From Novipirellula caenicola (GTDB lineage: Bacteria > Planctomycetota > Planctomycetia > Pirellulales > Pirellulaceae), in NCBI RefSeq assembly GCF_039545035.1, contig NZ_BAABRO010000001.1, positions 1,135,091-1,199,090 on the forward strand: a DNA stretch of 64,000 nt. Reading direction: 5' to 3'. Under the pieces are notes generated by a model. The model worked only from the letters and a program-made list of their open reading frames with translations. It did not search any database and was not told the DNA's origin. A program made the position numbers and the translations under genes. Positions 9,810-18,347 of this stretch are shown in pieces. Position 1 is the stretch's first letter. Every line of letters begins with the position of its first letter.

Positions 9810-10649
9810 TCACGTGTTTCCTATCGGGCTCTTGGTTCGTTCCAATTTCTGAATTGAATCCAACAAGGTCTTAATCGCCTGCACAATCGCTTGGCACTTT
9901 TCGTTATCAAACGCGTCGGGATGCGGTGAGGCAAACCGGCCTGAATTATTGTCAAAGTACTGGCCAGAAGCTGCTGCGAACTCGTCAGAGATTGCCGCGC
10001 GGGTGAGTATTTCTGCGCCGATTTGGATGTCCTTTCCAGCGACCCCAAAAGCCTCTTTCACCATTTTGCTGGCGAGCAACGAACCGGGATTGAGGGCGAT
10101 GATCGCTGGGCCATCTTCGCCGAGCGATAACGCGAGATGGCGCGACCACATCGTCAAAGCCAGCTTGCTTTGCGCGTACGCCTCGCCATCGGACAATTGC
10201 CGATTGCCCCGCAACGCTTCCATATCAACTGGCGACTGCGCCGCGGAAGAGAGATTGATGACGCGTCCAGTCTTGCCAAGCATCGGTAGCAGTCGCTGGG
10301 TCAACAAGCACGGTGCAATTACATTGACGACGAAACGCACATCGAGTTTTTCCGCGGTCATGGAGTCGGACACTTTGAAAACGCCCGCGTTATTGATAAG
10401 GACATCAAGGCGTTCGTATCGTTCCGAAACCGATTTCGCAAGCGAATCCACTTCGGTCATGCTGGAGAGATCGGCGACGAAGCCGTTGACTTTGGCATCA
10501 GGGTACGTGGAGCCAAGCGATTCGATGACTTGGTCAAGTTTTTTCTGATTGCGACCGTGCAACAAGACTAGGTGTCCAAGCGAAACCAGCATCTTTGCGG
10601 TCGCCAGCCCAATACCGTCGGTCGCGCCTGTGAGCAAAATTGTTTTCAT
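9810..10649 (-). CDS. short-chain dehydrogenase/reductase (SDR)
   Basis: A 279-residue NAD(P)-dependent oxidoreductase. I choose ATG 10649 (MKTILLTGATDGIG) because the coenzyme motif TGATDGIG then sits at residues 7-14, as usual in SDRs. NNAG is at 86-89, Ser at about 134-135 and YAQSK at 158-162. No signal peptide or membrane segment is present. It is in line with the MDR gene at 10754 but separated by about 100 bases. The substrate is unknown. It is closer in its motifs to the SDR at 7424 than to the one at 13762. Confidence 0.9.
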   Translation of the reverse strand: MKTILLTGATDGIGLATAKMLVSLGHLVLLHGRNQKKLDQVIESLGSTYPDAKVNGFVADLSSMTEVDSLAKSVSERYERLDVLINNAGVFKVSDSMTAEKLDVRFVVNVIAPCLLTQRLLPMLGKTGRVINLSSAAQSPVDMEALRGNRQLSDGEAYAQSKLALTMWSRHLALSLGEDGPAIIALNPGSLLASKMVKEAFGVAGKDIQIGAEILTRAAISDEFAAASGQYFDNNSGRFASPHPDAFDNEKCQAIVQAIKTLLDSIQKLERTKSPIGNT

Positions 10650-10753
10650 CGATATCTCCAACATGGCACCGTTGTCTCAACGGTGCCGGGAACGGCAGAA
10701 CTTCATAAATAGTTGTGATAACTGTTCTACGATTTGCAGGCTGGCAGCTTGCG

Positions 10754-11743
10754 TTACGGGTTGTCGACAACCACTTTGCCCATCGCTTTTCCGCTCTCCA
10801 GCCGGGCATATGCCTGTCCGACTTGTTCGAGCGAGAACTGCTCTTCATCCAATACAGGCTTGAGTCCGCCCGACTCGCAAATCTGAGCGAGGTCACGGAG
10901 GATTTTGGCGTGCTCTTCTCGCCGAAAGTTGTGCAGCATCGGAATCAGCATGAAGACGACGTGCAATGACAAACCTTTGAAATGCGCCGGAGTCAGATCC
11001 AATTCGCACATCGAAACGGTCGTGGCGACTTGACCGTTCAGTGCAGCGGCTTCGAACGATTTGGTCAAATTTCCACCGCCAACCGAGTCGAACACGATAT
11101 CGAACCCGGCACCGCCGGTGTGCTTGGCAACGTACTGCTCGACGGTTTCCGTTTTGTAGTTGATACCGGTGGCACCTAGCTGCTGGATCAGTGCAAGTTG
11201 TTTCTCGCCGCCACCGGTCGAGTAGACTTCGGCACCCCAGTGTTTGGCCAGCTGCAACGCGACATGGCCCACTCCGCCCGAGCCACCATGCACGAGAACC
11301 TTTTGCCCTTGTTGGATGCCGGCGCGTTTCAAGCCTTCGTAGGCCGTGATCGCGACCAACGGCAAGGCGGCGGCTTCACGCATCGATAAATTTTTTGGCT
11401 TGTGAGCAATCAACTTGCTATCGGCCACCATGTACTCAGCCAGCGTGCCTGGCAAGTCGGCCAGTCCGCCGGCACATCCGTAGACTTCATCGCCAACGGA
11501 GAAGTCTGTCACGCCATCGCCAACGGCATCGATGGTCCCGGCAAAATCCATTCCCAAGATCGCAGGCGTGTCGGGCGACAACGGCAAATCCTTGCCCATC
11601 TTGCGGATCATCGTGTCGACCGTGTTCACGCTCGATGCGGCGATCTTGACCAACACGTGGCCAGGCTTCACTTCGGGTTTCGCGACATCCGCAGCTTCAA
11701 AATTCGCATTTTCACCATAGGCGTTGATAAGCATCGCTTTCAT
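10754..11743 (-). CDS. zinc-dependent-alcohol-dehydrogenase-like quinone oxidoreductase (MDR)
   Basis: A 329-residue medium-chain reductase with the GGSGGVG NADPH motif at 153-159, an N-terminal GroES-like domain and GDEVYG (84-89). It lacks zinc ligands, so it fits the NADPH:quinone reductase group. A ribosome site (GGAG in CCAGGAGAGAAAAG) precedes the ATG. It probably starts a transcript that also covers the SDR at 9810. An adjacent REP copy (from 11762) lies just upstream of the start codon. Confidence 0.9.
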   Translation of the reverse strand: MKAMLINAYGENANFEAADVAKPEVKPGHVLVKIAASSVNTVDTMIRKMGKDLPLSPDTPAILGMDFAGTIDAVGDGVTDFSVGDEVYGCAGGLADLPGTLAEYMVADSKLIAHKPKNLSMREAAALPLVAITAYEGLKRAGIQQGQKVLVHGGSGGVGHVALQLAKHWGAEVYSTGGGEKQLALIQQLGATGINYKTETVEQYVAKHTGGAGFDIVFDSVGGGNLTKSFEAAALNGQVATTVSMCELDLTPAHFKGLSLHVVFMLIPMLHNFRREEHAKILRDLAQICESGGLKPVLDEEQFSLEQVGQAYARLESGKAMGKVVVDNP

Positions 11744-11761
11744 CTTTTCTCTCCTGGTTAG

Positions 11762-11908
11762 GTAGTGGACGAGTGTTTTTGGTAGTGGACGAGGCTACGA
11801 GTCCCAGGAACACCCCAGTTTCGCGCCCCAAAATGTTCTTGTTGTGTTGTCTCTTCCGATTGGAACTCACATGCTCCGCGCCGGGGACTCGTTGCCTCGT
11901 CCACTACG
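11762..11908. repeat. REP family 1 cluster beside the RAYT gene
   Basis: A partial plus copy (11762-11773), a full plus copy (11782-11805) and a minus copy (11885-11908). The minus copy lies about 11 bases beyond the stop codon of the RAYT gene. Plus and minus copies face each other over about 80 bases, the arrangement of a BIME. Confidence 0.85.
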
Positions 11909-11918
11909 CGAATAACTT

Positions 11919-12479
11919 CTACGTTCTCATCAGGCCATCTTTCCGTAAAAAGGACATGACCTTGTCGAAGCGATCCCAATAATCCGCAACGAACGGACAC
12001 AGTTCGGGGTATCCAGGCACTAGACATCCGGTGAATCTGTACGATGCAAACGTATCGGGCTCGACAAGTCCTGCGCGCTCAGGATTTCTGGCGATGTACT
12101 GGCAAACATTTCGGAATTCGGTATCTCGACGCTCTTCGTCGGTAAAGACGTGATCGAAAGCCTGGTCCTGAATGTCAAAACCGATCCTTTCCAGTGATTC
12201 GTTGCATCTCGGACGGAAGTGTTTCATTGCATTGAGCTGATCGCTTCCATCGCAAAGCCCCATCCATACCATGTGAATATGATCGGGCATGAGACAATAC
12301 AACGGACTCGCTAGCCCATATCGGAACAGAGTATGCGTCAGCAATTCGCGAAAGCGATACAGGAACATTGCAGATAGCCATCCCCGCTTTCGGTCGACCA
12401 TGGTGAGAGTCCAGTGAACAATCGCATCGCCTTGATAATGCTCTCGCTCGAGTCGCCTAAGATGATCTCGTTTGTTCAC
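11919..12479 (-). CDS. REP-associated tyrosine transposase (RAYT, IS200/IS605-like)
   Basis: A 186-residue Y1 transposase of the HUH class. In the 198-residue frame that begins at 12515, the metal-binding HUH pair is MPDHIHMVW (H79 and H81), and the catalytic Tyr is probably Y140 in CQYIARNPERAGLV, a hallmark of RAYTs. I place the start at GTG 12479 because GGGAGG lies directly upstream. The extra residues before it are encoded inside a REP copy. RAYTs bind REP hairpins and cut next to a GTAG tetranucleotide; this family is known to mobilise or maintain REPs. REP copies that begin with GTAG lie on both sides of the gene. It has no left/right IS ends or TnpB partner. Confidence 0.92.
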   Translation of the reverse strand: MNKRDHLRRLEREHYQGDAIVHWTLTMVDRKRGWLSAMFLYRFRELLTHTLFRYGLASPLYCLMPDHIHMVWMGLCDGSDQLNAMKHFRPRCNESLERIGFDIQDQAFDHVFTDEERRDTEFRNVCQYIARNPERAGLVEPDTFASYRFTGCLVPGYPELCPFVADYWDRFDKVMSFLRKDGLMRT

Positions 12480-12498
12480 AAGTCCTCCCTCATGCAAT

Positions 12499-12609
12499 GT
12501 AGTGGACGAGGCCACGTGTCCTTTCCATTCTCAAGCAAAACAGGGACTCGTTGCCTCGTCCACTACGTAAATCTGCCAAAAAAAGGGACTCGTTGCGTCG
12601 TCCACTACG
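12499..12609. repeat. REP family 1 cluster upstream of the RAYT gene
   Basis: A plus copy (12499-12522, with changes to GGCCACGTGTCC) and two minus copies (about 12544-12567 and 12585-12609). The plus copy lies only 20 bases before the proposed RAYT start codon, so it would be within or near its 5' leader. Together with 11762-11908 these make at least five full copies flanking the gene. Confidence 0.85.
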
Positions 12610-12639
12610 AAGATCGATATTTCCCATTGCACTTGTTTT

Positions 12640-12675
12640 GTACATAATACGAGTACGAACTAAGCGAACAAGTAC
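12640..12675. promoter_or_regulatory. three GTAC half-sites upstream of HxlR gene
   Basis: GTAC occurs at 12640-12643, 12653-12656 and 12672-12675 in an otherwise AT-rich stretch directly before the HxlR start (ACATAATACGAGTACGAAC is part of it). HxlR regulators of the YodB type bind short inverted TAC/GTA-type sites, so these could be an autoregulatory operator. The evidence is only the clustering of a 4-base word. Confidence 0.25.
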
Positions 12676-12701
12676 GCACATCTTGGGGATGTAGGCACAA
12701 A

Positions 12702-13091
12702 ATGGATACCACTAGTAAAACTCGGCATACCAGTTACGCGCTGCCCGCTTGTCCAGTGGAAGCAACACTCGAGTTGATTGGCGGCAAGTGGAAAGGCATT
12801 GTGCTTTACTATTTGCTCGATGGCCGGCTTCGCTTCAGTGAACTCAAGCGGAAGGTCGGTTGTGTCACCCAGCGAATGTTGACCAAGCAGCTTCGCGAAC
12901 TTGAAGCCAGCGGTTTGGTCAACCGAATCGTCTACGCCGAAGTGCCGCCGCGAGTCGAATACGAACTGACCGCAGAAGGCAAGTCGCTCAAGCCGGTCTT
13001 GAAGTCACTCAAGAAATGGGGCGAAGAGCACGCGATGGATTTGATCGCTGAACGTCAAAAGTCAGCAGCAAGTGAACAAGCAAGCGAATGA
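12702..13091 (+). CDS. HxlR-family transcriptional regulator
   Basis: A 129-residue winged-helix DNA-binding protein. The HxlR signature is clear: [16 protein letters not shown] near residues 18-33, followed by the recognition region [20 protein letters not shown] and the wing [13 protein letters not shown]. Cys18 sits at the place used for redox sensing in YodB/HypR-type members. It points away from the MDR/SDR genes, with the RAYT gene between them. A role in controlling these oxidoreductases is plausible but inferred from context. The downstream acetyltransferase starts 13 bases after its stop, so the two may share a transcript. Confidence 0.9.
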   Translation: MDTTSKTRHTSYALPACPVEATLELIGGKWKGIVLYYLLDGRLRFSELKRKVGCVTQRMLTKQLRELEASGLVNRIVYAEVPPRVEYELTAEGKSLKPVLKSLKKWGEEHAMDLIAERQKSAASEQASE

Positions 13092-13104
13092 CTGGAGAAG
13101 GCTC

Positions 13105-13611
13105 ATGACAACGCTGCGACTCTTTCAGCCCGAGGACTGGCGGTCCGTTTGGCAAATTCTCGAGCCCATTTTTCGGGCAGGCGAAACCTATCCGTATTCG
13201 CCGAACATCACAGAGGCGGAAGCTCGCGTGGTTTGGATTGACGTGCCCGCCGCAACGTTCGTTGCAGTAGGCGACCGCGGCGAGGTGCTGGGCACTTACT
13301 ACCTCAAACCCAACCAGAGCGAACTAGGAGCCCACGTCGCCAACTGCGGGTACGTCGTCGGCGAAGCGGCTCGCGGCAGGGGGGTTGCGTCGACGATGTG
13401 CGAACACTCTCAAGCCGAAGCGGTCGCTCGCGGATTCAAAGCAATGCAGTACAACCTTGTTATCTCGACGAACGAGAGTGCCGTGAAGCTATGGCAACGT
13501 CATGGTTTTGAGATTGTCGGCACGCTGCCCAAGGCATTTCGACACACCAAGCTCGGCTACGTCGATGCCCACGTGATGTACAAGTGGCTTGACATGGCAA
13601 TCGTGAAGTGA
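13105..13611 (+). CDS. GNAT-family N-acetyltransferase
   Basis: A 168-residue protein. I place the start at ATG 13105, which has GGAGAAGG about five bases before it; an earlier in-frame codon overlaps the HxlR end. The acetyl-CoA site is VGEAARGRGVAST, followed by ISTNESAVKLWQRHGFEIVGTLPKAF, typical for GNAT enzymes that acetylate small amines or protein N-termini. The N-terminal FQPEDWRSVWQI pattern is the usual first strand and helix. Gene order suggests co-transcription with hxlR-like 12702. The acceptor is unknown. Confidence 0.88.
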   Translation: MTTLRLFQPEDWRSVWQILEPIFRAGETYPYSPNITEAEARVVWIDVPAATFVAVGDRGEVLGTYYLKPNQSELGAHVANCGYVVGEAARGRGVASTMCEHSQAEAVARGFKAMQYNLVISTNESAVKLWQRHGFEIVGTLPKAFRHTKLGYVDAHVMYKWLDMAIVK

Positions 13612-13631
13612 CTCATTCAAGTTTGTTCTGG

Positions 13632-13701
13632 CGTAGTGGACGAGGCGACGAGTCCCGCTCATTCTTTGCCAAAACAAGGACTCGTTGCCTCGTCCACTAC
13701 G
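13632..13701. repeat. inverted pair of REP family 1 copies
   Basis: A plus copy (13632-13656) and a minus copy (13678-13701) separated by 21 bases form a perfect head-to-head inverted repeat apart from one base. The pair lies between two convergent genes, where it could act as a bidirectional transcription stop. In E. coli, BIMEs often occupy such sites. Confidence 0.85.
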
Positions 13702-13761
13702 TTATGCGGTCAATCGAAAGTTTTCCTTGCCAATCGATTCTTCTGCATCGTTCACATCACT

Positions 13762-14550
13762 TCACGCAATCGTTGGAATGAGACCTCCGTCGACTCGTAT
13801 TGGTGCTCCGTTGATCGCCGATGCGAGTGGGCTGGCAACAAACGCAACCATGTTGGCAATCTCTTCTGGTTCGATCAATCTCTGAATCAACGAGGTCGGC
13901 CGATTGTCTGCCATGAATCGTTTTTCGGCCGATTCGTATGGCTCATCCGGAAACAGATTGCTGACGAATTCCTTTACGCCTGGGGTCAACGTCGAACCCG
14001 GCATCACGGTGTTCACGGTAACGGAGCTTCCTTTGGTCAATTGAGCCAGACTACGCGAGACGGCCAGTTGTGCTGTCTTCGTCATCGCGTAGTGAGGCAT
14101 TTCAGGAGCCGGCACGACGCCGGATTCGCTGCTGATGAAAATGATGCGTCCCGAGTTTTGCTCCAGCATTTGCTTGAGGTAATACCGTGCAAGACGCACA
14201 CCGCTCATCACGTTGACATCGAAGATGTGCTGCCAAGCTTCGTCAGTCAAGTCAAAGAAATCGACTGCCTCGAAGATGCCTAGATTGTTGACGAGGATAT
14301 CAATCTGCGGATGTTCGGCGATGGTTCGTGCGACGCCTTCAGCCGTCCCGTTGTCGGATACCAACCCGATCAAGTCGGCCTTCGGTTGACTCTCACGAAT
14401 TTTTTCAATGGCCTTGTCGACGCTCTCTTCGCGGCGTCCGTTCACGATTGTCCTTGCCCCCTCGGCAGCCAAGCGAGTCGCGATAGCCAAGCCGATTCCG
14501 CCAGTCGATGCAGTGACCAAGGCGGTTTTGTTGTTCATTTCCAAGTTCAT
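13762..14550 (-). CDS. short-chain dehydrogenase/reductase (SDR)
   Basis: A 262-residue NAD(P)-dependent oxidoreductase, from ATG 14550 with AGGA about eleven bases upstream; ATG 14538 (MNNKTALVT) is an alternative. Motifs: TASTGGIG near residues 13-20 (TGxxxGxG variant with Ala), NNLG, Ser near 141 (FISSESG), and Tyr154/Lys158 (YAMTK). The end ([11 protein letters not shown]) is the classical FabG-type C-terminus. It sits convergently to the GNAT gene, divergent from nothing, and next to an AraC regulator read in the same direction. Confidence 0.9.
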   Translation of the reverse strand: MNLEMNNKTALVTASTGGIGLAIATRLAAEGARTIVNGRREESVDKAIEKIRESQPKADLIGLVSDNGTAEGVARTIAEHPQIDILVNNLGIFEAVDFFDLTDEAWQHIFDVNVMSGVRLARYYLKQMLEQNSGRIIFISSESGVVPAPEMPHYAMTKTAQLAVSRSLAQLTKGSSVTVNTVMPGSTLTPGVKEFVSNLFPDEPYESAEKRFMADNRPTSLIQRLIEPEEIANMVAFVASPLASAINGAPIRVDGGLIPTIA

Positions 14551-14848
14551 CGTATTCTTAATCCTATGGGGGTTGTAAAAGAGTTCTCTACTTTTCTCGT
14601 CCAAGTCCAATCAGCCAGTCGCGACGGGATTGATTTGCACCGGAGTGATTCCATTGAATGTCGCATGACATGTAGTCCCTCAACGTCATGAGTTTAGGGA
14701 GGAACCCAGGACACTTCTTGAACGATTTTGCGCGCCATCAAAAGAATTGACCGCAAGGAATGACGCGAGCTCCGAACCTGCGGATTGTGCCCTGGGTTGC
14801 CGACGTTGGCACTAAACGGGTGGCTTTCTTAGCGGAGCGACCGGGAGG

Positions 14849-15676
14849 TCAGGGGGTGCCGGTTGAATTCACTGCCTTGGAATATGTTCCCGGTGCCACC
14901 CCGATGAATCGTTTGAAATGTCGTGTGAAGTGTGATTGGTCCGTGAAACCGGCGGCGTAGGCGACATTAGCCAGCGTCTCGCCGGCCTTCAACATCTGCT
15001 GCGCACGACGCACTCGGATTTGAGAGAGATAGAGCTGGATGGGCATGCCGACCTCTTTGGAGAAGACGCGGCTTAGATACGGGGCCGAGGTCCCGGCCAA
15101 TTGCGCGAGTTCGTGAAGCGAGACATTCTCGCGGAATCTCGCTTCCAAACTTTCCTGGACCCGGCGAATGTTCACGCGTCCCTGCTGTTTCGGAATGTCC
15201 GACAACGATGCGTGCCGCACTAAAAGCTCGCAGATGGCATCATAGAAGGCGGATTCCTGATCCAACTGCGAATTTCCGTCATCCATCGCCCGGTGAGCCC
15301 GCAAAACGAGTTCGACAAGTTGAGTGTCGTCGATGACCGGAGGCAGCAACAAAGGTTCGATATCGCCGTTGCGGTCAAACGTCCTGACGATATTGGCGAC
15401 GACGTTCGGGTCAGCATAGAGATAACGCCACGCCCCTGTAGCCGTGCACGAATGCACTTCATTAGGGTGGATGACAAGCAGTTTCCCCGGTCCGGTGGAA
15501 TATCGCTGGCCACGATAGAAAAACGTCCCGGTCCCGCCTTCGGAAACGCCCAGTTTGTATTCAGGGTGGGAGTGATTCGGCCAAGTGTGTTCGCCCGACT
15601 CCCATTGATGCACCGTAATCCCGTCATCAGCAGAACCACGAACCTTGAAATGCTTCACTGTGAACCCGGAAGCCAT
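14849..15676 (-). CDS. AraC-family transcriptional regulator
   Basis: A 275-residue regulator. The N-terminal part (about 20-95) is an AraC-type cupin ligand-binding domain (HSHPEYKLGVSEGGTGTFFYRG). The C-terminal 100 residues carry two helix-turn-helix motifs (LHELAQLAGTSAPYLSRVFS and LANVAYAAGFTDQSHFTRHF), ending with the GVAPGTYSKA pattern. The protein probably senses a small molecule and controls neighbouring SDR genes; the target is inferred. It lies about 300 bases upstream of the SDR at 13762, read in the same direction, so co-regulation is likely. Confidence 0.92.
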   Translation of the reverse strand: MASGFTVKHFKVRGSADDGITVHQWESGEHTWPNHSHPEYKLGVSEGGTGTFFYRGQRYSTGPGKLLVIHPNEVHSCTATGAWRYLYADPNVVANIVRTFDRNGDIEPLLLPPVIDDTQLVELVLRAHRAMDDGNSQLDQESAFYDAICELLVRHASLSDIPKQQGRVNIRRVQESLEARFRENVSLHELAQLAGTSAPYLSRVFSKEVGMPIQLYLSQIRVRRAQQMLKAGETLANVAYAAGFTDQSHFTRHFKRFIGVAPGTYSKAVNSTGTP

Positions 15677-15942
15677 ACCGTCCTCGCTGAAGTTTCAAAT
15701 AGTGTGAGGCGTACTCGAAAGTCTACGCCGAGAGGATGCTGCGAACAAGCGAGCCTTCACCGAAGTATAGCAGCAGGCAGTGGACTTGATCGCAGCGCGT
15801 TGAGGGGCAGGTGAATCATTCGGTTCGCTAGCGACGCTTAAAAGTCTTTTGCCAAACAATATTTTCGGTTTTCTTGTAGAAGCGGTGTGGCGGTGGGGTT
15901 TTAGACGGTGAACCCTTCTCTCCTGAAACAACGAGCTCGTCC

Positions 15943-17367
15943 ATGAAACGTTCCATACTTAAATCTCTCTGCCGCTTCGCAACTTTGATCGCCTACGTGT
16001 TGATTTCCGGCGCGTTACAGGCACAAGCTCCGCAGGACCAAACGCAAAACAACCAGGGCTTTCGCCAAGGTCCACGTGGCGCCGGTCAAGGTCGCGCGGG
16101 ACAGGGTCGCTCAGGTCAGGGACGTCTGGGGCAAGGACGAGGACAAGGGGCTGGACAAGCATCCCAGGGCGGCCGGCCTCGTGATCGCGTTCGTCCGCGT
16201 GACACCGAATTCAACGAAAAATTTCCCATTGGTTCCGAACTGCCCGAGGACCTTCAGGTCTACAACGTCGCTCGCGAACTGGTGCCCGTGAATCGCATCT
16301 TCAAGTCGAAGTACACGGTGATCGTCGGTGGCTGTTTGACATGTCCCGAATTCCGTAATTCCTACCCCGAGATCGAGGCGGTCGCTCGCGACTTCAAAGA
16401 CCAAGACGTTGACTTCTACTTCCTGTACCAATCGCTGACCCATCCAGAGAACTGGGGTTTCGTGCAACCGTCTTCGATCGAGGACCGATTTTCTCAAGTC
16501 GATCATGCCGAGGAGCTCTTGCAAACCGAAATTCCGTGGCTGACAGATCCGATTGACAACCAGTTGAAAACCTATTTCGTGCTGACGCCGAATTCTCAGT
16601 TCGTGTTCGACCAATCAGGCAAAGTTGTGCATCGGAATTCGTGGGGACGCGGTTCAAGCCTTCGTGAGTCGCTGGAAACTTTGGTTGGCAAGCCGGAAAC
16701 ACTGACCACTGTCGAAGACTTGAACCTTCCGCGTTTCGAACGTCACCTCACCCCCAAAAATGAAATGCTGTTGGAGCGAGTGAGTGTGGAAGGAAAAGCG
16801 GTCCCGCTGCGTGTCGAATCGGGCGGCAAAAGCAATCCCGTCGCCGCGTTGCGTTCAAACGATTTCAATCCGTCCAACCGTTATGTCAAACTTCGTCCCG
16901 AAGCGGACCAACAATTGATCGAAACCGGAACGGGAACATTGTACCTTGGCTTTCGCCAAGACCCTGTGTTGGGAGCCAGTTGGAATAACCTGGCCAGTCC
17001 ACCGGAGTACAAAATCGTTGCCGAAGGTGCAACGGTCTCACCCGCTACGGGGCAAGCCAAACGATTGGAAGTCGAATCGGACGATGAGCCCCGCGAGTTC
17101 TTGATCAATGTGAAAGACTGGGACACGGACGAACCGATTACAGTAAAGATTCAGTACTTTGCATGCAACAAAGAAAAGGGCTGGTGCCAGTCGGTCGGGC
17201 AGGAATTCACCGTCTGGCTGGACGAAGATGAATCGGCTGGCATGGTCAACGGGCGTAGTCATTTTCCAGGCGGTCGTGGCGGCGCACGTCAGGGAGGCCA
17301 GGGCGGAATGGGAGCGGGAGCAAGGCCGAGCGGACGCGGCGGCCAGAGACCATCGGGGCGGCAATAG
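15943..17367 (+). CDS. secreted deiodinase-like thioredoxin-fold protein
   Basis: A 474-residue exported protein: signal peptide to about residue 28, then a low-complexity Gly-Gln-Arg stretch (40-76). The core matches iodothyronine-deiodinase-like proteins: VGGCLTCPEFRN (C131, C134) corresponds to the deiodinase active site where the second position is the catalytic Sec or Cys, and SLTHPENWGF resembles the downstream His/Trp motif. Cys134 would be the catalytic residue. A second domain (about 300-440) contains FACNKEKGWCQS. The C-terminus is again Gly/Arg-rich. The reaction is unknown; bacterial homologues need not act on thyroid hormones. It stands alone. Confidence 0.7.
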   Translation: MKRSILKSLCRFATLIAYVLISGALQAQAPQDQTQNNQGFRQGPRGAGQGRAGQGRSGQGRLGQGRGQGAGQASQGGRPRDRVRPRDTEFNEKFPIGSELPEDLQVYNVARELVPVNRIFKSKYTVIVGGCLTCPEFRNSYPEIEAVARDFKDQDVDFYFLYQSLTHPENWGFVQPSSIEDRFSQVDHAEELLQTEIPWLTDPIDNQLKTYFVLTPNSQFVFDQSGKVVHRNSWGRGSSLRESLETLVGKPETLTTVEDLNLPRFERHLTPKNEMLLERVSVEGKAVPLRVESGGKSNPVAALRSNDFNPSNRYVKLRPEADQQLIETGTGTLYLGFRQDPVLGASWNNLASPPEYKIVAEGATVSPATGQAKRLEVESDDEPREFLINVKDWDTDEPITVKIQYFACNKEKGWCQSVGQEFTVWLDEDESAGMVNGRSHFPGGRGGARQGGQGGMGAGARPSGRGGQRPSGRQ

Positions 17368-17637
17368 CCCGCCGGAATATTCCGCCCGCAATGCCGCTAG
17401 CCAGAGCGTCGATCATGGCGTCCACCGTCTGGCGACGGTGGCTACAATTCAAACCCGTCAGACCGACTCGGCAGCGGAAGCCGATCGACGAAGGACGAGA
17501 TTCGTTCGGAGGATGTGGCATGGGAGTTGCAAATGCAAATAGAGGTTACGATACACAAGCCGTGAAAGGCCCGCCGAGGAGACGCTGTCTTCTTGATCGG
17601 CTACCGATCCCGATGGTTCGCGACGGAGATTTGTTCG

Positions 17638-18039
17638 ATGGATGCCGCGTTGATTGCCTTGACCGACCGAGGAGTTCGCTTCACGTTCCTTGGTGAAGCT
17701 TTTCGAAGTCGGCAAAAGATTCCCAACGAGGACATCGTCGATATCAACTTCAACCAAGTGGAGGTCTCCGATGCCGACGTCGAAGCGCTGTTGCCGCTTT
17801 CGAATCTGGAAGGGATCAGCTTCTGGAAGACCGGCATTTCGGATCACGCGATCGAGATGATCGCACAGCTCCCTAAACTTATTCGACTGAACCTGTGCGG
17901 GACGCAAGTCACCGACGCATCGGTTCCCACGCTGGTTGGCATGACGCTGAACTACATCGACGTCGCCGACACGCAGATCACCCCGGATGGAGTCGCAGCA
18001 CTTCGCGCGGGATTGCCCGATGCCGAGATCCTCGCTTAA
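17638..18039 (+). CDS. leucine-rich-repeat-like hypothetical protein
   Basis: A 133-residue protein from ATG 17638 (a longer frame starts at 17593, but its first 15 residues look non-coding). Residues about 35-130 form irregular leucine-rich repeats (ISDHAIEMIAQLPKLIRLNL, then TDASVPTLVGMTLNYIDV and TPDGVAALRAGLPDAEIL), the planctomycete type also seen in F-box-like LRR arrays. Such repeats usually mediate protein contact. No signal peptide, so it is probably cytoplasmic. It has no clear operon partner. Confidence 0.6.
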   Translation: MDAALIALTDRGVRFTFLGEAFRSRQKIPNEDIVDINFNQVEVSDADVEALLPLSNLEGISFWKTGISDHAIEMIAQLPKLIRLNLCGTQVTDASVPTLVGMTLNYIDVADTQITPDGVAALRAGLPDAEILA

Positions 18040-18347
18040 ACGCAAGAAGACGGCAAAGCCAGTCGGTCGGGTGGCATGCAAGTCGAAACATCGAAACAAT
18101 GTGCGGTCTCATGGCTCCGCCGCTGACCCTCTTGTCCTTGCCCCTCTTGTCCCTGCCATTCATCGTCGTTTCCGATTGAGTAAGTTCCCGCAGGTGCGAT
18201 CCGCGAGTGGGCGGACGGCTGACGTGGCGTCGGTCGCCTCTGCTGTTTGGTCATTCTACCGATACGTGCTCAGAATGCTCTGATCCCGTAAACTCGGAAC
18301 CGACCTAAAAACACTGCAACTTACGACTTGTCCGCTGAGGAAAATTC
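18040..18347. other. intergenic stretch, no gene seen
   Basis: About 300 bases with repeated CCCTCTTGTCCTTG/CCCTCTTGTCCCTG-like runs near 18127-18160 but no coding evidence. It should hold the promoter of the secreted protein at 18348. Confidence 0.5.

Noticed and set aside
11762..12609. Could be an IS200/IS605 insertion sequence with two ends
   Set aside because: The flanking copies are short REP units in both orientations rather than a unique left and right end, and there is no TnpB gene.
13636..14283. 215-codon plus-strand frame
   Set aside because: It begins in a REP copy and is antisense to an SDR gene with intact catalytic residues.
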